Below are positions 37,001 through 48,200 of a stretch of 64,000 nucleotides of DNA, piece after piece. Location of the stretch: positions 28,148,245 to 28,212,244 of the forward strand of contig OX637289.1 in NCBI GenBank assembly GCA_951799445.1, read 5' to 3'. The DNA is from Pseudisothecium myosuroides. Its lineage: Eukaryota; Streptophyta; Bryopsida; Hypnales; Lembophyllaceae. Every line of letters starts with the position of its first letter. Within the stretch, counting starts at the first letter, position 1. The notes beneath the pieces are model-generated. The model saw only the letters and a list, made by a program, of their open reading frames with translations, searched no databases and was not told where the DNA came from. The position numbers were made by a program, and so were the translations under genes.

Positions 37001-39267
37001 GAACCTCTTAGCAAACCAAATGTTCGTCTTAATTCTGGGGTCTCCTTCACTGAACAACCAGATTGCTTTCTAACAACTCTGAAATAGGTTTAGTACGCTT
37101 GAGGGTACCTTTGAGAGCACTGGAAGAAGGTGTGTCCATGCCCACCACAATTGAAACATAAGCCTCTCTTCCGGTACTCAGTCATTTCTGCAGTTGTAAG
37201 TCTTTTAAATCCATTTGGACGATTAGGGTGATTGATACCGTCTACGCGAGCAAATAAGACATAAGGGGTTTGCCTATCTGCTTTGGTTGGGGATGATTGC
37301 CGTGTTATAATTTTCCTTCTCTTACAAGGTAAAATCTCCCCTTCTTCCGCACATGTGTAAGCCCATTTCTCTGCCAACTTTATCGCCTCTAGAATGCTTG
37401 TAGGCTTTTTGGAATTCAGGTAGAAAGAGGGTGCCGGTTTCAACCCACGTATAAATCTGGAGACTTTCTCTGACTCACTTGAGTTCTCAAGCTGCATTGC
37501 GAGGGAATGGAAATTGGCTACGTAATTGGGGATAGAACCAGTCTGTTTCAGGACTGCAATTTTGTCCTGAATGGTGAATCTGGCTTCGTCAGGAATGAAT
37601 GTCTTCTCCATAATGTGTACAAATTGCTGCCAGGACAAAACTGGAAGTTCTCGTCCTTCTTCAACATGTTTCGTTCGATTGTACCACCAGTTAGCAGCAA
37701 ATCCATCAAATAGAGTGGTGGCAATGCTAATTTTCAATCTGTCCGTCTTCACTTGTATCGAGTCAAGGTAATGTTCGACTTTGACTAACCAAGTGTCTAG
37801 TTTCCTCTTATCTCGAGCGCCAATATAGCACGGAGGAATTGTTGCAATGAATTTTGGCAGCATGTTTGTTAGGCTGACAATGAACTTCGCTTGTTCATTG
37901 ACCTCATTTCTTTGTAGCTCTTCTTCATGATTCTTGAATTGGTCTTTATTGGCTAATGCACTGAACTCAATAATTTCATTCCTTGAAACCTTTGAGCTTG
38001 ATGAAGGGGATGATTGTTCTGATGTGGCTCTTTTATTAGGCTGAATCGTTTTATGAGCCAAGGGTGCTTCATTGAGTTGCTCTGGCTCAGGGACTGAAAT
38101 TGAATATTTTTCTTCTTTGCACTCCATCTGAAGAGTCCTCGTCAGGTAGGGCCGCTGTCACTTGTGGTTGTTACCAGTGATACTTGGTTCAGCAAATGCT
38201 GGCGCCTGGTCTGTGGTGTCTTGTGATGTATGACACGTTTGGTCTATATGATGCGTCCCCCGTTGATTTGTTGATTGGAGCCATAATGCTGGTGGCAATC
38301 TCGTGTTTTCAGGTCCTCGAGAATTGCAGTTGGTATCTCCTGAATTTATATTCTGTTAAGTCGTCCTTTTAGAGAAGTTTAGTTCGATGGTATTACAGTC
38401 GTTCTCTTCCTTCTGATTGGTGCAGTCCTCACATGGTTTGAATTTTGCTGGAGGCTTTTGTCCATAAGCCTGTCGCAGTGGCCAAATATGATAAAGATTC
38501 TTGCATATTATATGTTGCCTTCTTGGTCCCAGATTTTTGAGACGAGGTTTTGTTTCTCCTGAGAGGATGTCGTAGTCTTGCAATGCCTTTAAAGGACAAC
38601 ATCAATTGGACATGTCTTTTGGAGTGAGCTTATTACGTGAAAAAATAATCTTTGGTATCAGCTTCTTTGTGGTTTCGTGTGGTTTGTCAAGAGTCGCTTG
38701 GAAATCGGGTGACTGGGAGATTCTAATAGACTTGAGAACGACAGTCTTGTTCCAGGATGAATGTAAGAGATAAATGAATGATTTTGACGGTCTTGTTCGA
38801 TTTGTACAGATTTAACGCTTTCAGCCGCTGTGGCCGAGTTCAAAGGTCCTCAGATTCATGGGGTCGTGAGGCTTGCTCAAGTGAGTATGGAGCTGTTACG
38901 CGTTGAAGCATCCTTCAGCGGCCTTCCTCAAGGCTCTGTTGGGTGGTCTATAAACGAATATGGAGATCTTACTCGCGGTGCTGCCAGCACAGGTCCGATC
39001 TTTAGTGGCTCAGTGGGTGACTTGGGAGTTCTGGAAGTGAACAACGAAGGGGTCGCGGAATTTTCTGGCACAAAGGAGAAGTTGCAAGTCAGAGATTTGA
39101 TTGGCCGCGCAGTTGTTGTTTACGGTGATACTGATAAATCAAAATCAGGTATCACCGCGGCGGTCATTGCAAGGAGCGCTGGCGTTGGTGAGAATTACAA
39201 GAAGCTCTGCCTGTGCGATGGCACTGTCATTTGGGAATCGTCCAACAGTGATTTCGTCAAGGCTTAG
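34001..39267 (+). CDS. CCS: Copper chaperone for Cu/Zn superoxide dismutase
   Basis: Exons 34001-34104, 34786-34969, 35664-35736, 35967-36101 and 38825-39267 join in phase to 312 residues. Residues 1-95 are rich in Ala, Ser and Arg and look like a plastid transit peptide. Domain I is HMA-like with MKCDGC (Cys105, Cys108) and SVDVSLENQVVRILG. Domain II is SOD-like (INEYGDLTRGAASTG, LIGRAVVVYGDTDKS). Domain III has the copper-handling CLC (Cys294, Cys296) in ENYKKLCLCDGTVIWE. Known role: copper loading and disulfide formation in Cu/Zn-SOD. The last intron is 2.7 kb and contains an antisense gag ORF. The 3' part of exon 1, with its splice donor, is duplicated in intron 1. Confidence 0.95.
34063..34335 (+). 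repeat. Tandem duplication of CCS exon 1 end and splice donor
   Basis: Two copies of about 136 bp start GGCTGCCGCACCTT at 34063 and 34199. The first contains the used donor (CGCATAG then GTACTG). The second contains a like site (CGCGTAG then GTTCTG) inside intron 1. The copies have diverged moderately. Confidence 0.8.
37090..38127 (-). CDS. Intact retrotransposon gag ORF, antisense in the last CCS intron
   Basis: A 345-codon open frame without stops. It has a Ty3-type gag core (DTWLVKVEHYLDS, FAANWWYNRTKH, SWQQFVHIMEKTFIPDEARF, SRFIRGLKP) and ends in a complete zinc knuckle, CFNCGGHGHTFFQC, matching CX2CX4HX4C. No protease, RT or integrase follows in either direction within the intron, and no LTR pair was found by eye. 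It is only distantly like the gag at 5562. It could be a young non-autonomous element, a fragment, or a domesticated gag gene with its own promoter. It lies antisense to CCS, so it would be removed with the intron from CCS transcripts. Confidence 0.75.
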   Translation of the reverse strand: MECKEEKYSISVPEPEQLNEAPLAHKTIQPNKRATSEQSSPSSSSKVSRNEIIEFSALANKDQFKNHEEELQRNEVNEQAKFIVSLTNMLPKFIATIPPCYIGARDKRKLDTWLVKVEHYLDSIQVKTDRLKISIATTLFDGFAANWWYNRTKHVEEGRELPVLSWQQFVHIMEKTFIPDEARFTIQDKIAVLKQTGSIPNYVANFHSLAMQLENSSESEKVSRFIRGLKPAPSFYLNSKKPTSILEAIKLAEKWAYTCAEEGEILPCKRRKIITRQSSPTKADRQTPYVLFARVDGINHPNRPNGFKRLTTAEMTEYRKRGLCFNCGGHGHTFFQCSQRYPQAY

Positions 39268-40980
39268 GTCGTTTTGCATGCGTAGGTATTGCAGAGATGC
39301 CATTTTGTCGAGTCCTACCTGGGAAAGCGTTATAATTTTATAGTTCCAAGTATGTGCTTGATGGAATGCACCAATTCGGCGTCCCTGTTTGTGGAGCTTT
39401 TCTTTAGTGGGCTACCATGTAAGAGAGAGTTGTAATGTGTTTGTAGAGTAAGTAAACGGGAGATACTTTGTAGCGATGGTTGTCCTCATTCTCCTGAATG
39501 ATGAAATGTGAATTTGAACCCACTACTGACTACGACCGTTAGTGTTGAATCCGTTTTATAGTTGTTTTGATAATCTCAACTTGTCTGTTGCGAAATTGAA
39601 TGACAGACTTAAATCACACGCAATTGTTGAAGACTGATCAACTGAATTCCACGCGGTTGCCTACAATGCTTCTACTCTCACCGACATGAGCAAGCATTCA
39701 GCATTGCATTCTCAAAATCAGAACTACAGTAGAATCAAACAAGCAACCTGATCACCCTGAGAAAATGGTATTCCTACAAGGTGCAAAGAAATTGTAACAA
39801 TTCTGGTAGACCCCTCTTTGCAACTTGTAGATTTTGCGCAGATGCTAACGCCTACCAGGTTGCAATTTCTTTGCACAAGTGTTCATTTAATTCTCACAAC
39901 ACTGTACACATTTATCTCCCTCACTACTGTAGTGGATGTCAAGGTTAGGATAGTGACTTGGTGGGTATCAACGTCGGTTCAATACACACAATGTGGGTGT
40001 CAATTTACCATACATGAAGGTCTGATTCAACACCGGAGTGCTGAAAGACTTTCTTTTTCACGTGCAAAGGGTTTTGGCAACTAGAACTATTAATATTAGA
40101 ATTTCGGCATTTTGGCATCCAAATTTTTTTGTGTTTGGCAACTTCAACGTTTCTTGTTTTGGAACACCTGTTTTGGGGGGCTTATAGTGTGATGTAGGTT
40201 TTCAAAAATATTCAAATATTCAAGCATTATAGATGAAAAATTTCTGCAATATTTTAGACATTTCACTTGTAATATTCCAAACATTCAAACATTCCAAAAA
40301 ATACTTATATCTGAATCTGACCTTCACATAGGATATTAGGAGAATGATTTGGTTAGTGAACTAGATGAGTCTTACAAATGAGTAGAAAACGTATTTACCC
40401 CTACAAAGAGGAGTCTTACAAACATAAGGTAGACAAGCCTAACTCTACCAATTGCCTATTTCCATCATCCTATTTTTTGCCCTAATTCCACCACCAAACT
40501 CATCCAAATCCGTTCACTTTTATTACAAAATCAATGCATTAATGCCACAACATGTAATGCTTCATTGGAGAATACTTAAGTGCTACTAGATACATGAAAA
40601 GTCGGTTATGGGTTGTTAATAGGACGTTTATGACTCCATTCTAAGGGCGGTTTGTAATTTCAGGGCCGACCACTTCAAAAATTTACAAAAATTACAAACT
40701 TAATTGAAAATTATAATTCCAATTGGGTTTGATTTGTGAAACAAGCGCACAACTTTGAAAAATATGTGCCCCTCTTGGAGTTGTCCTCAAGATATTCAAA
40801 TTGCAAACCAGGGTGGTAGTAGGCTTTTCTACCTTAGATAGCAATCAAAAATTGAGATGGGACCATAGTTTCTCAATCAACAACAAAAACCAACTGGGTA
40901 GGTGTTAGCAAGAGGGAGAAGGAAGATGGGATTTACATTTTCTCAATCAACAATTAAAAAACAAACTATTAGAAATAGTT

Positions 40981-41240
40981 ATTTTTTTTCATTTTTTATG
41001 AAGTGCCAAAGTGGCCATGTAAAATGTTATAGTGGTGCTCCAAATTTCAACATTCATCCACATATTGAATGAAAAGTATCACATTAGCACATATCACATG
41101 TCCATAATTCTATTGTCATCCACAATCTAGCGCTTTCATCTAAGTTTGTTTTTTAATTTGAGGTTTTATGGGGAAAAACTTCATGGTTTGTTGCCATTTT
41201 TTAGCCAATTTTTTTTTTTTTAACAATCTGGCACTATAAT
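40981..41240 (-). repeat. Dispersed repeat (copy A), inverted relative to 42380-42640
   Basis: Shares, as reverse complement, TTTGGCACTTCA, CACTGTAACATTTTA, GATATGTGCTAATG and GTTTGTTGCCATT with 42380-42640. A third, partial copy lies at 53226-53475. Confidence 0.65.
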
Positions 41241-41415
41241 GCCAAAAAACACACCCTTGAATAGAAGTTATTTAGTGGTGCATATATGTGAAAGCAACCA
41301 ATTAATAGTATCATTTATCTTTTTTCTTGAAAACTAATGAAGGCATTGATAGCCTGTACTGAATCCCCTTCTATATTTTTTGTAGCAAATGGAATACAAT
41401 TAGAATCACAATCCA

Positions 41416-41814
41416 TAAGGTAACCCCCCTATTCCCGACCAGTGACCCATTCCCGACCTATAGGTGCACGTATTGCTGACCACGCTTAGAATGCAATTTT
41501 TTTTCATTTTCAAGGTTGGAACTAATAAATACATGACACATGTCCCAAGTTGTGAAAAAAAAATAGGAAATAATGATTAGGTAAAAATTTATTGAATGAT
41601 CGGAATTGGAAGAGTCTAGACATTGGCCATGAGTCTGGCGCACTTTTTGCCTCCCAAAATTCATAGTAATTTTAATTCAAGCAATAAAATTACCAAATTT
41701 TTTGCAATCCATGTCATTTCTATTGATGTACCTCTGAAAAATATTTGTTTTGCCTTCACTACTCCAGATCATGTCAAAATTCCTTATTCGGTCGGTTATA
41801 GGAGGGTTACCTTA
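41416..41814. mobile_element. MITE with 25-bp inverted ends, related to 57108-57470
   Basis: Left end TAAGGTAACCCCCCTATTCC and right end, on the other strand, TAAGGTAACCCTCCTATAAC. TA on both sides could be the target duplication. It shares AAATTCATAGTAATT and CTCCAGAT blocks with the element at 57108-57470. Confidence 0.7.
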
Positions 41815-42379
41815 CATACCTTCATTTTTCAAGAACCAAAAAAATACATTTGAGAAAGTTGCCAAACAAGCACTATATATATAATTTTTTTACTTATTTA
41901 TTTTTTATGTTTGTTTGTTTTGTGCAAGTCACCACATTTTTCACCTTATGAACTTGTAAACTTACAACTAGATAATTTAATTTGGAAAATTCTATTTCAC
42001 ATTTGGATTCTGCAACCCTAGATTAGATAGGGGAATTCAAGATTGACCAAGTTAAAAATAAGGACATATTTGTACATTTATCCACCAAGGTGAAAAATTA
42101 AGATTCAACCCTATCAATTGCAAGCCCCAAGCTTGAAATTGGAAGTGAATGCTAGCTAGGGTGCAATATAGAGCTAGAAGAGTACAAGTTTCCTTGATTG
42201 AATAGAATTTTCTTTGCTAGAAACTACTTAATTCTAACTATCTTGGTAAGATTTCAAACTGCCCAAAGTGCCAATTGTATCCAAAATAATTTTTCAAAAT
42301 CCGCACTTTACACCTATAAATTTGAAACCAATAATAACCTCTATGTTTGGATACATGGCTTTCTTTTTGGCTTTCTAGT

Positions 42380-42640
42380 GCCAGATTACACCCCAAAAAA
42401 TTGATTTGGCTAAATAATGGCAACAAACTGTGAAGTTTTTTGCTAGAAAATTGATAATTAAAAAAAAAATCTAGGATGAAATTGCCAAATTGTGGATAAA
42501 ACTGACAAAATTATGGACATTTGATATGTGCTAATGTAGTACTTTCTATTCAATATGTGAATGAATGTTGAAATTTGAAGCACCACTGTAACATTTTATA
42601 TCACCACTTTGGCACTTCACAAAAAATGAAAAAAAATACC
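42380..42640 (+). repeat. Dispersed repeat (copy B)
   Basis: Complement of copy A at 40981-41240, with about 1.1 kb between them, so the two could pair as a long stem. Similar to 53226-53475. Confidence 0.65.
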
Positions 42641-42807
42641 ATGGTTGGATATGGTTTGAAATGTGCATATAACAAAGTTCTACATTCCTATTAGCTACCC
42701 CCTTCATTGTATTTAGTGTTGCTTCTCAAATAGTGTTCTTCCTACAAATTAAATTGGAGCTACACTAAATTATACATCTATTATCAATTATTGTAGGCTA
42801 TAGTTCA

Positions 42808-43150
42808 TCCCAAGTTTGTGGTAGTAAAATAGTATCGTACATAAGAGGTTGCCACTTTGATTGATGGATTGCTAATTTGAATGCAATTAAAGTTATTGCT
42901 CAGCCCAATACTGCTTCACCTCAAGTTTGTGGGAATGAAATGGTATTGTATTTAAAAAGAGGCTGTCACTTTGATTGTTGGATTGCCACTTTGATTGATG
43001 GATTGCTAATTTGAATGCAATTAAAATTATTGCTTAGCCCAATACTACTTCACTTTAAGTTTGTGGGAATAAAATGGTGTTGTACTTTGTTATCACTTTG
43101 ATTGTTGGGTTGCCATTTTAATTGATGGATTGCTAATTTGAACTAAAAAT
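42808..43150 (+). repeat. Tandem repeat, about 130-bp unit, three copies
   Basis: GATGGATTGCTAATTTGAA recurs near 42863, 42997 and 43123, with CAAGTTTGTGG and CACTTTGATTG blocks between in the same order. Copies differ in length by several bases. Confidence 0.7.
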
Positions 43151-43558
43151 TGAAGTAATTGCACAATCCAACACTATTGCTACACAAGTAATTGTAACAC
43201 TAATCAAATTTTTTTTTAAACCCTGTAAAAAAAACCTTGTACCCCGTAACAATATTCAAGTTTATTATTAAAAACTAAACTATTGAATAGTGTGAATTTC
43301 TTAGATCATAGGAACAACACTCAATGAAATTATCTCAAATACGGAGTACTATAATGGTATCTATTTAGTGTGGACCACACTAAATAGAATGAAGAATGTG
43401 GTCCCTACTCTTGTCCTCGTTTAGTTTAATGGTGTCCTTTCTAGACCATTGAGATTATATCCGGTAGGAGGAACATTTGTGAAAAACTAATACGTTTTAA
43501 ACTTCAAACCAACATAACATTCAGTAGCAGACTGCTGGGCTGTCTTCCCCCGGACGGA

Positions 43559-43623
43559 ATGGTGTGGTATATTCCACACCATTTCATCCGCCGGATGAGA
43601 TGGTGTGGAATATACCACACCAT
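43559..43623. repeat. Nested palindromes
   Basis: A 24-bp near-palindrome, ATGGTGTGG-TATATT-CCACACCAT, at 43559-43582 is followed at 43600-43623 by its exact reverse complement. The 17 bases between contain the palindrome-like CATCCGCCGGATG. The whole 65 bp can fold as one stem or as two smaller ones. Confidence 0.85.
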
Positions 43624-43938
43624 CAGTAGCTAATATACACGCGTCGATTTTGTCAAAATCAGTCAGCTGGCCATAACAATTCAAGGTACATTTAAAATTA
43701 AGACAAAACCAGAGTTCATACACTTATTAAATAAAACACAATAAACGTTCTGCACCCATACATTGGGTGTTTTGAAAACTCAAAATATTTTTGGTTTTGT
43801 ATGAATTCAAGCTAAATGTTTGATTCATTTTTTTTTCATTTTTTTTGGGTGTTTTGTAACATAACAAAACACATAAAAAAAAATTAATAAAAAGTGAACC
43901 AAGCATGTAGCTTACTTTCAAACAAAACCAAAAATATT

Positions 43939-44574
43939 TTGGATTTCTAAGTGAAAAGCCAATTATATATATACACATGGGGTGGTAGGAGGTAGAGCAA
44001 CCCATGTGGGATAAATATTTTAGAATTTGTAGTTTCTTAAGCATTCAAAGTTAAGTAAAAAAATAAAGAATTGTGTTAAAAGTGGAACTTCAGACCACAT
44101 TTAGGCATAGTAGAATAAGTTTTCTCAAAAAACTTTGAACTACAAAAAGTTGGTAAATGAAGATAAGTTTCACCTCCAAAAATCCGTTTGGCATTTTGAA
44201 TCTCCAATCAAAAGTTATAGAAAAAATTGAGAGAGGGTTTGAAATGGCCCTTTTTTCTTTAACATTTTAAAAAGCCCTCTCTCAAATTTGTCCATAACTT
44301 TTGATTGGAGATTCAAAATGCCAAACGGATTTTTGGAGGTGAAACTTATCTTCATTTACCAACTTTTTGTAGTTCAAAGTTTTTTAAGAAAACTTATTCT
44401 ACTATGCCTAAATGTGATCTGAAATTCTAATTTTAACACAATTCTTTAATTTTTACTTAACTTTGAATGCTTAAGAAACTACAAATTCTAAAATATTTAT
44501 CCCACATGGGTTGTTCTACCTCCTGCCACCCCATGTGTATATATAGAATTGTCTTTTCACTTGAAAAGTCAAAC
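43939..44574. repeat. 636-bp long inverted repeat (hairpin locus)
   Basis: Two arms of about 300 bp are reverse complements of each other with roughly 95 percent match by eye, separated by a loop of about 20-30 bases centred near 44258. The outer ends are AAGTGAAAAG-like on the left and CTTTTCACTTG on the right. Transcription through it would give a long double-stranded RNA. No coding sense on either strand. Confidence 0.85.
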
Positions 44575-45266
44575 AAGTTATTGATGGAAAATGGTTGTAT
44601 AGCATTATTCATTGGATTCTTTGCCAACATCTTCTACAAATATTTGTGGATTTGTATGTCGGGTCCTAAAATTAACAAAAAAAAACGGAACTTACTGTAA
44701 TGTACTGCCACTATCCCTGTACCCAAACTTACATTAATTATCTGAGGATGAATTTCATGGATGAGGACTCGAGAGAGGTAAAGGCAGCCTCTCTGAAGGC
44801 TACTGAATGTTATGAATCAAGTCATTTCTGATCTGCTCATTACTTGCTCTCATACCCTATCCAATCTTGAGAACAAGATTGAAAAAAATTGAACGACTGA
44901 CTACGACTTAACAACTACACTCCTGCTCGTAGGTTATTATTGACACACATAATGGGGCAGAACTGAATTGCAGAAATATAAAATACACAAGAAATGGTTC
45001 GAACCTGAGTTATCGAGGTTCTAATGTCAGATAAACTAAGGTCTCTACACTGGACAACAGTTGCCCGCCCTCTCAAGACAGCCGCCAAAAGCAGCCATTT
45101 TCGCTGATAATTAGCAATTGCTTCCTAGCTCCATGTTCTAAACACCTACAAGTGTTCACATATCCAACCATATTCTGGCTGAGGTGTAATGTAATTATAA
45201 TCAGAAACTGCTGCTTACAAGGCTCTAAAGGCTAAAACCCATTCGTTTCAAACCAGCTTAATTCCT

Positions 45267-48200
45267 TCAAGTTTTCTGAACAATATCTTCGTATAAATCA
45301 TAGTACGACAAGGATTTTGCTGTTCTGCGTGGCAAGCCACCGCCAATGGACTTCTTCCTCGCCAGAGTCCCATGACGAAGTAACAAGTCTTCCTCGGAGC
45401 GTCTCTTCTCCCGAGCCTTGAGCTTCTCGGTTTTCTCCATTTGGCTAGTGAATGCCTCAGCAAAGAAAGCAACCACAACATTGAGAGTGAAGGTAACTGC
45501 AATAGCCCAAAAAACTATAAAGTAAGCTCGGCTCCACCGAGTTCCAGTGACTGCTGCATAAGCGTCCATAAACACATACCACTTGTTCACCACGCAAAGA
45601 TTGAAGCAAGTCGCCATTGCTGAGGCATAATCGTTGAAGTTGAAACCGTAAAACTTGTGCAGTGCATATTCTGTGCCTTCCAAAGCAGGGTTTTCCTTGT
45701 ATATGAGCCCCCCAAAGAGGTGCATGCCCAGTAAGGCAAAGAGAGAACAGACCAGGAACTGGAGGGCCAATATAGGAGCAGTTGCCGGAATAACGTGTAC
45801 CAATGTTTCACCCATCAGACGCCAGCGGGAGATCATGGTCATAAGTGCAAGTATTCGGAAACACCGAGCAATGATAAAATAGGACACCCTGAACACCAAT
45901 CATGGAAACATATAATTGTGAGAAGCGCAACAATTAGCAACGAATATTCTGTTGATCACCTTGTAAAGCACTATTAACCCTTCAACGCCAAAATCCTTTT
46001 CTGAAGTTTTGCACATCTTTGCTTATATTATAGTGCAAATATGTTATTTACCTCAATGTCATTAAATTAGTCGTACAGGAAGGTTGCCTTTAAAGATTCA
46101 AATGTTACTTTGGATGAATGAGAAGTTATTTGGAAAAAACATTGCCTTGAAGCACTCTGTTCATGGGGGTTAAGTGTATAGTAAAATGTTTCATAGGCTT
46201 CATGCTAATTCAAACACCCTTTAGTGAGCTTGGGATCTTGTGTTGGCCACTTGTTATAAGGCCATTTGTTGATTGAGGGACTCCTCACAAGAAACCTTTC
46301 TTGATGGTAGTCCCAAGGCACACTATTCTGGATTATTTCTGGTGGCACTTTAAATCACGGATGACACAGCATAGAATGAACAGTGAAGTTGCTAAACTAA
46401 ATGCGAAGATTAACTTCAAGCCAGATTCGTTGGATGGCTGGAAGGGTGTGGAAGAACCACTCACCAGAATCGAGAATCAACATAGTAGAAGGACGCCGCT
46501 TGGAGAGCCACAATCGCAATCGTGACAACAAAATCAAAGCGATTCACATGTGTCCGCCAATAAGATGACCAACCTTGTACACAGATCTTGAGCACGCCAT
46601 CCATAACAAATATCCAGCCTGCACATTGTGTTTTACGCAGTGAGCACAAGAACACTCTCTGGATTGAATGAATTTCGGATTCTTCAATGACAGTTTGAGT
46701 GGAAGTGGCGATTGCAAGAGTGGCAATAGGAAATGTAAATGCAAACTGAAAGAGCCAGAAATCCTTGACCAGCGTTTAGCAAGCCTTGACAAGGCCCCAC
46801 ATCCTCACATAGGAAACACTCCACACTGTTAGAGATGGTCACGAACTATGCTTACCAAATAGAAACTCAAGATTAATCAATATACTCTGCACTGGTCCAG
46901 AGACCTGCATTAAAACATACCAGGTGGCACATGTCAAACCTTGGAGCCAATTCGACCTTACGTCTGATGTCAATCAGACATTTCGAACAGATTCACCCCA
47001 AGGTCATCCCAAGGAACTGTACGAAGATTACTGAACGAAGCTGTACAGATCTGTACTTCCTCTGATAATATTCAAAACATTCATCCTGGCAGAGTGCAGA
47101 AGATCAGGAAAATTAACCACACAAATATCTCCGAAACCTAAAGACAAAAAATAGTGAGAGAGTCTTGATAACGTACATTCAGTGCAGCGATAGCAATTGA
47201 TAGGGAAGATAATGTCAAGGCCCAGACGACGTAGTTGTAAAAGGGGTGTTTCACGAAGTGGAGATCGGGGTTGCTACGGCGCCTTTTCAGACGTGCAATG
47301 TCTGGTTGCCTTTCCACTTCTTTGGCAATAACATCACAGAGTTCCTCAAACTCATCAGACCAGATCTTGAAATCTCCACGTTTGTTGAGAGCAAGGAAAA
47401 GTCGGCTCGCACGAGCTCGAACATCAGGTATGTGCCTTCAAGCCACCCCAAAACAACCACCCGTTAAAGAGTGTCAGGATTTTATGGTTTGCACAGAATG
47501 ACAAATCTTTACCAACTTCAGTATTTTACAAATACATTCTGATAAAAACAACTTTGACGTATCTTAAAGCAAGTCAGTGATTATTTATCAAAAGTAACAT
47601 TGTAAGGTACCAGCCACAAGGGAAATGACGGCCACAGAACATATTCTTCATCTTACCCAAAGATTTCAACAGGACCGCATAAAACCTTCCAATTCTCTTG
47701 AGCAATGTTTACCATAATGGGCTCGTCTAAGACAAATTGAAAATAATCACAACAGCTCACCTGTAACGACCAATGGCAAGGAACAGGGCAATCATTGTTG
47801 CACCATCGATCCATTCTTGGTGGCGTGTGTCCAATAAACTGAAAGCCGCCCTCAAATTTCCTTGTCGAGCCGTTATACGCTTGGCAACCTCAACCGCCAT
47901 CTGCAAGACATGACATGGGAGATATGTCTCTGATCATGACACTGGGCAATGAATCGATACACTCCGTGTAAGGTTGGCCTTAGTCACTCATCAGACGATT
48001 GCTACATTCAAGAACTAACTTATTTTCAGTAACCTTTCCCACCGCGCACGAAATCATTGAAAACAAAGAATCACTCACTAAGACCTGCTCTCCAAAAGTA
48101 ATCCCGCTGGGACGATGAATTAGCTACGCAACGCTTCACTTTATCAAACAAAGCTTAGTTAGAATACCTGTTGCTTGTAGCTGCTGTAGATCACAGAGAA

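Larger units (their letters stand above)
39268..45266. other. AT-rich intergenic region, repeat-dense
   Basis: Between the 3' ends of CCS and the two-pore channel gene. It holds several repeats listed separately. The first 200 bases are the likely CCS 3' UTR and the last 250 bases that of the channel gene. No credible coding frame was seen. Confidence 0.6.

Noticed and set aside
44999..45020. GGTTCGAACC, T-loop-like
   Set aside because: No acceptor stem or anticodon arm fits around it.
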